In this document: in pieces, positions 5,600-7,114 of the stretch
Layout: each line of letters opens with the position of its first letter
How positions within the stretch are numbered: position 1 is the stretch's first letter
Assembly (NCBI GenBank): GCA_937920255.1
Contig: CALDSL010000375.1
Span: 1 to 7,114 of the forward strand
Length of the DNA: 7,114 bases
Direction of reading: 5' to 3'
DNA from: an uncultured Anaerolineaceae bacterium
GTDB lineage: Bacteria > Chloroflexota > Anaerolineae > Anaerolineales > Anaerolineaceae
Translations under genes and position numbers: made by a program
The notes under the pieces: model-generated
The model's input: the letters and a program-made list of their open reading frames with translations, nothing else
Told to the model about the DNA's origin: nothing
The model's database searches: none

Positions 5600-7039
5600 A
5601 TGGCAAGTAGAGAATGGCAAAACAGGCAGCACCCATACGCGCGCGTCCCCGCGCTGCAGAACCCGACGGTACGACGCCGGTTGGGGGTTTTTGCCATGAT
5701 CGTGTTGGTGCTGGGCCTTTCCGCGGGCACTGGCCTGCTGACCGGCGGATATTACAGCCGCCTGGGCCTTTTGGCGGCGTATGCGCTGTTGATCGGCCTG
5801 GTGGGTTTCTTTTATATCTCCGAGCGGTTGAACCTGGGCATGCTGCTGTTGCTGTTTACGGCCGGGTTTGTGCCGCTTTCGCTGCCCACCGGCACGGCCA
5901 GCCGCATCCCCGACAGCATGGTGATTGCGGTGGCGCTGGCGGCGGTGTGGGTGATCCGCATGCTGGTGGTGGATAAGCGCTTTCACCTGGCGTCCAGCCC
6001 GACCAATGCCCCGGTCCTGTTGTGGATCATCGTCACGGTCATCTCGCTGGCGTGGAGCATGTATTTCCGCGACCCGCAGGTGGTGATCTGGGATTCATTC
6101 CCGCTGGTGCAGGTAGCCTCGGCGGTATTGATGGTGGCGCTGCCGGCGGCCTATCTGCTGGTGGGCAACTTCGTGCGCGAAGGCTGGGTGTTGAAGTTGA
6201 TGGCGCTGATGATGGTAGTCCTGGGGGTGGCGGCCCTGGGGCAGCATTTTATTGGGATAGACCTGGGAATCCTCAACAACGGCGGTCTGATGTACATGTG
6301 GGCAGCCGGTATTTCGTTGTCGCTGGCGCTGTTTAACGAACGCCTGCCGCTGCCGTTCCGCGCGCTTCTGCTGGCGCACGCGGTTGGCTGGGTGGTGTGG
6401 GGCTTCTTTATGAATATCTCGTGGGTGGCGGGCTGGTTCCCCGGGTTCATCGCCATGGGGCTGCTCGTGCTGATCCGCTCGCGCAAGCTGGTGGTGGCGG
6501 CGATCCCGGCTGTGATCGGCGCGGCTCTGCTGAACATCGATTACATCAAGGACCGCCTGAACGACGAAACCAACGAGAGTGGCATCACCCGCCTGGCAGC
6601 GTGGGCGGTGAACTGGCGCGTCACCAGCGAACACTGGCTCTTTGGCACCGGCCCGGGTGGATATGCCGCCTATTATATGACCTACTTCCCGTTCGCGGGC
6701 ATGGCCACCCACAATAATTACCTGGACATCTTTGCCCAAACCGGTTTTGTGGGCATGGCGGTGTGGCTGTGGCTGTTTGGCGCGATGCTGTGGCAGGGCG
6801 GCCGTCTGGTTTGGAGACTTCGCGGGCGCAGAGATTTTTACGAAGCGATGGCCAACATGGCCTTTGCCGGGACGGTGGCGTGCGTGGTGATCATGTTCTT
6901 CGGCGATTGGATGGTGCCGTTCGCGTACACGCAGACGATCGCCGGGTTCGACTACGCGGTGTTCAACTGGATCTTTCTGGGTACCATCACGGCCATCGAT
7001 CATATGATCCCGGCGGAGACAGGGGCGGCGCATGTTTGA
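5600..7039 (+). CDS. O-antigen polymerase/ligase-like membrane protein (Wzy/WaaL type)
   Basis: A 479-residue polytopic membrane protein of the O-antigen ligase/polymerase type (Wzy_C-like). Hydrophobic segments lie at about 28-48, 54-73, 79-96, 106-124, 136-153, 166-189, 197-214, 228-245, 254-272, 276-293, 297-312, 381-398, 418-435 and 450-466. Between the eleventh and twelfth is the large extracytoplasmic loop typical of the family (about 313-380). It contains SGITRLAAWAVNW (327-339), HWLFGTGPGGY (345-355) and HNNYLDIFAQTGFVG (371-385), matching the R-x-x-x-W, G-x-GPG and HN-x-YL patterns. The likely role is joining lipid-linked repeat units or transferring the chain to an acceptor; sequence alone cannot separate polymerase from ligase. 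A Shine-Dalgarno AGGAG (5585-5589) stands 10 nt before the ATG. Leucines are almost all CTG or TTG and none is TTA or CTA. Only 31 bases separate it from the upstream gene, and it overlaps the next gene by 8 nt. Confidence 0.92.
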   Translation: MASREWQNRQHPYARVPALQNPTVRRRLGVFAMIVLVLGLSAGTGLLTGGYYSRLGLLAAYALLIGLVGFFYISERLNLGMLLLLFTAGFVPLSLPTGTASRIPDSMVIAVALAAVWVIRMLVVDKRFHLASSPTNAPVLLWIIVTVISLAWSMYFRDPQVVIWDSFPLVQVASAVLMVALPAAYLLVGNFVREGWVLKLMALMMVVLGVAALGQHFIGIDLGILNNGGLMYMWAAGISLSLALFNERLPLPFRALLLAHAVGWVVWGFFMNISWVAGWFPGFIAMGLLVLIRSRKLVVAAIPAVIGAALLNIDYIKDRLNDETNESGITRLAAWAVNWRVTSEHWLFGTGPGGYAAYYMTYFPFAGMATHNNYLDIFAQTGFVGMAVWLWLFGAMLWQGGRLVWRLRGRRDFYEAMANMAFAGTVACVVIMFFGDWMVPFAYTQTIAGFDYAVFNWIFLGTITAIDHMIPAETGAAHV

Positions 7040-7114
7040 TGTATCCATCATTGTGGTGAACTGGAACACCCGCCAACTGCTGCGCGACTGCATCGATTCG
7101 ATCCTGCGCCATTC
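7032..7114 (+). CDS. Glycosyltransferase family 2, N-terminal fragment cut by the window edge
   Basis: The ATG at 7032 opens a frame that runs out of the window after 27 codons. The translation begins MFDVSIIVVNWNTRQLLRDC and continues IDSILRH. The VSIIVVNWNTRQLL opening is the first beta strand and loop of GT-A-fold GT2 enzymes, so the family call is fairly safe although the metal site and catalytic residues lie outside. The start overlaps the polymerase's last 8 bases (ATGTTTGA), and AGGGG (7021-7025) sits 6 nt before it as a ribosome site. Together these indicate coupled translation in one operon. Its substrate and full length cannot be seen. Confidence 0.85.
   Translation, partial: MFDVSIIVVNWNTRQLLRDCIDSILRH

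Noticed and set aside
6095..7093. A 332-codon open frame on the - strand opposite the polymerase gene
   Set aside because: The + strand frame has clear membrane segments and Wzy_C-type motifs. The - strand product is rich in His, Gln and Arg with no motif, as expected when the codon bias of a GC-rich gene removes stops from the opposite strand.

Overview
The window is a piece of a polysaccharide biosynthesis cluster. Five complete genes and the start of a sixth all lie on the + strand, and the tail of an unidentified gene may sit at the left edge. The DNA is fairly GC-rich, and most genes use G- or C-ending codons (CTG dominates leucine). Nothing here fixes the host. The gene style would suit an environmental bacterium such as a Chloroflexota (Anaerolineae-like) or similar lineage; that is a guess from general resemblance, not from a marker gene.

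Layout: 1-66 possible C-terminal end of an upstream gene; 67-283 leader region with a near-consensus sigma-70-type promoter (63-91) and a few short ORFs of doubtful status; 284-1744 Wzx-type polysaccharide flippase; 1745-1864 short gap with two small dyads; 1865-3232 GT4 glycosyltransferase; 3233-3418 A/T-richer gap with several hairpins; 3419-4348 GT2 (rhamnosyltransferase-like) glycosyltransferase; 4348-5568 second GT4 glycosyltransferase, starting inside its neighbour's stop codon and using visibly different codons; 5600-7039 Wzy/O-antigen-ligase-like polymerase; 7032-7114 first 27 codons of another GT2 glycosyltransferase.

How the genes work together (inference from the families): the glycosyltransferases would add sugars one at a time to a polyprenyl-phosphate-linked unit on the cytoplasmic face. 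The flippase would move the finished unit across the membrane. The polymerase would join units, or transfer the chain, on the outer face. This is the Wzx/Wzy logic of capsule, exopolysaccharide or O-antigen synthesis. The initiating sugar-phosphate transferase, chain-length regulator (Wzz) and export genes are not in the window.

I see no rRNA, tRNA, CRISPR array, insertion sequence or phage gene, and no clearly undescribed system. The points most worth a second look are the promoter inside the cluster with its approximately 185-nt leader, the codon-usage outlier gene at 4348-5568, the structured gap before 3419, and the cysteine cluster in the first GT4 enzyme.
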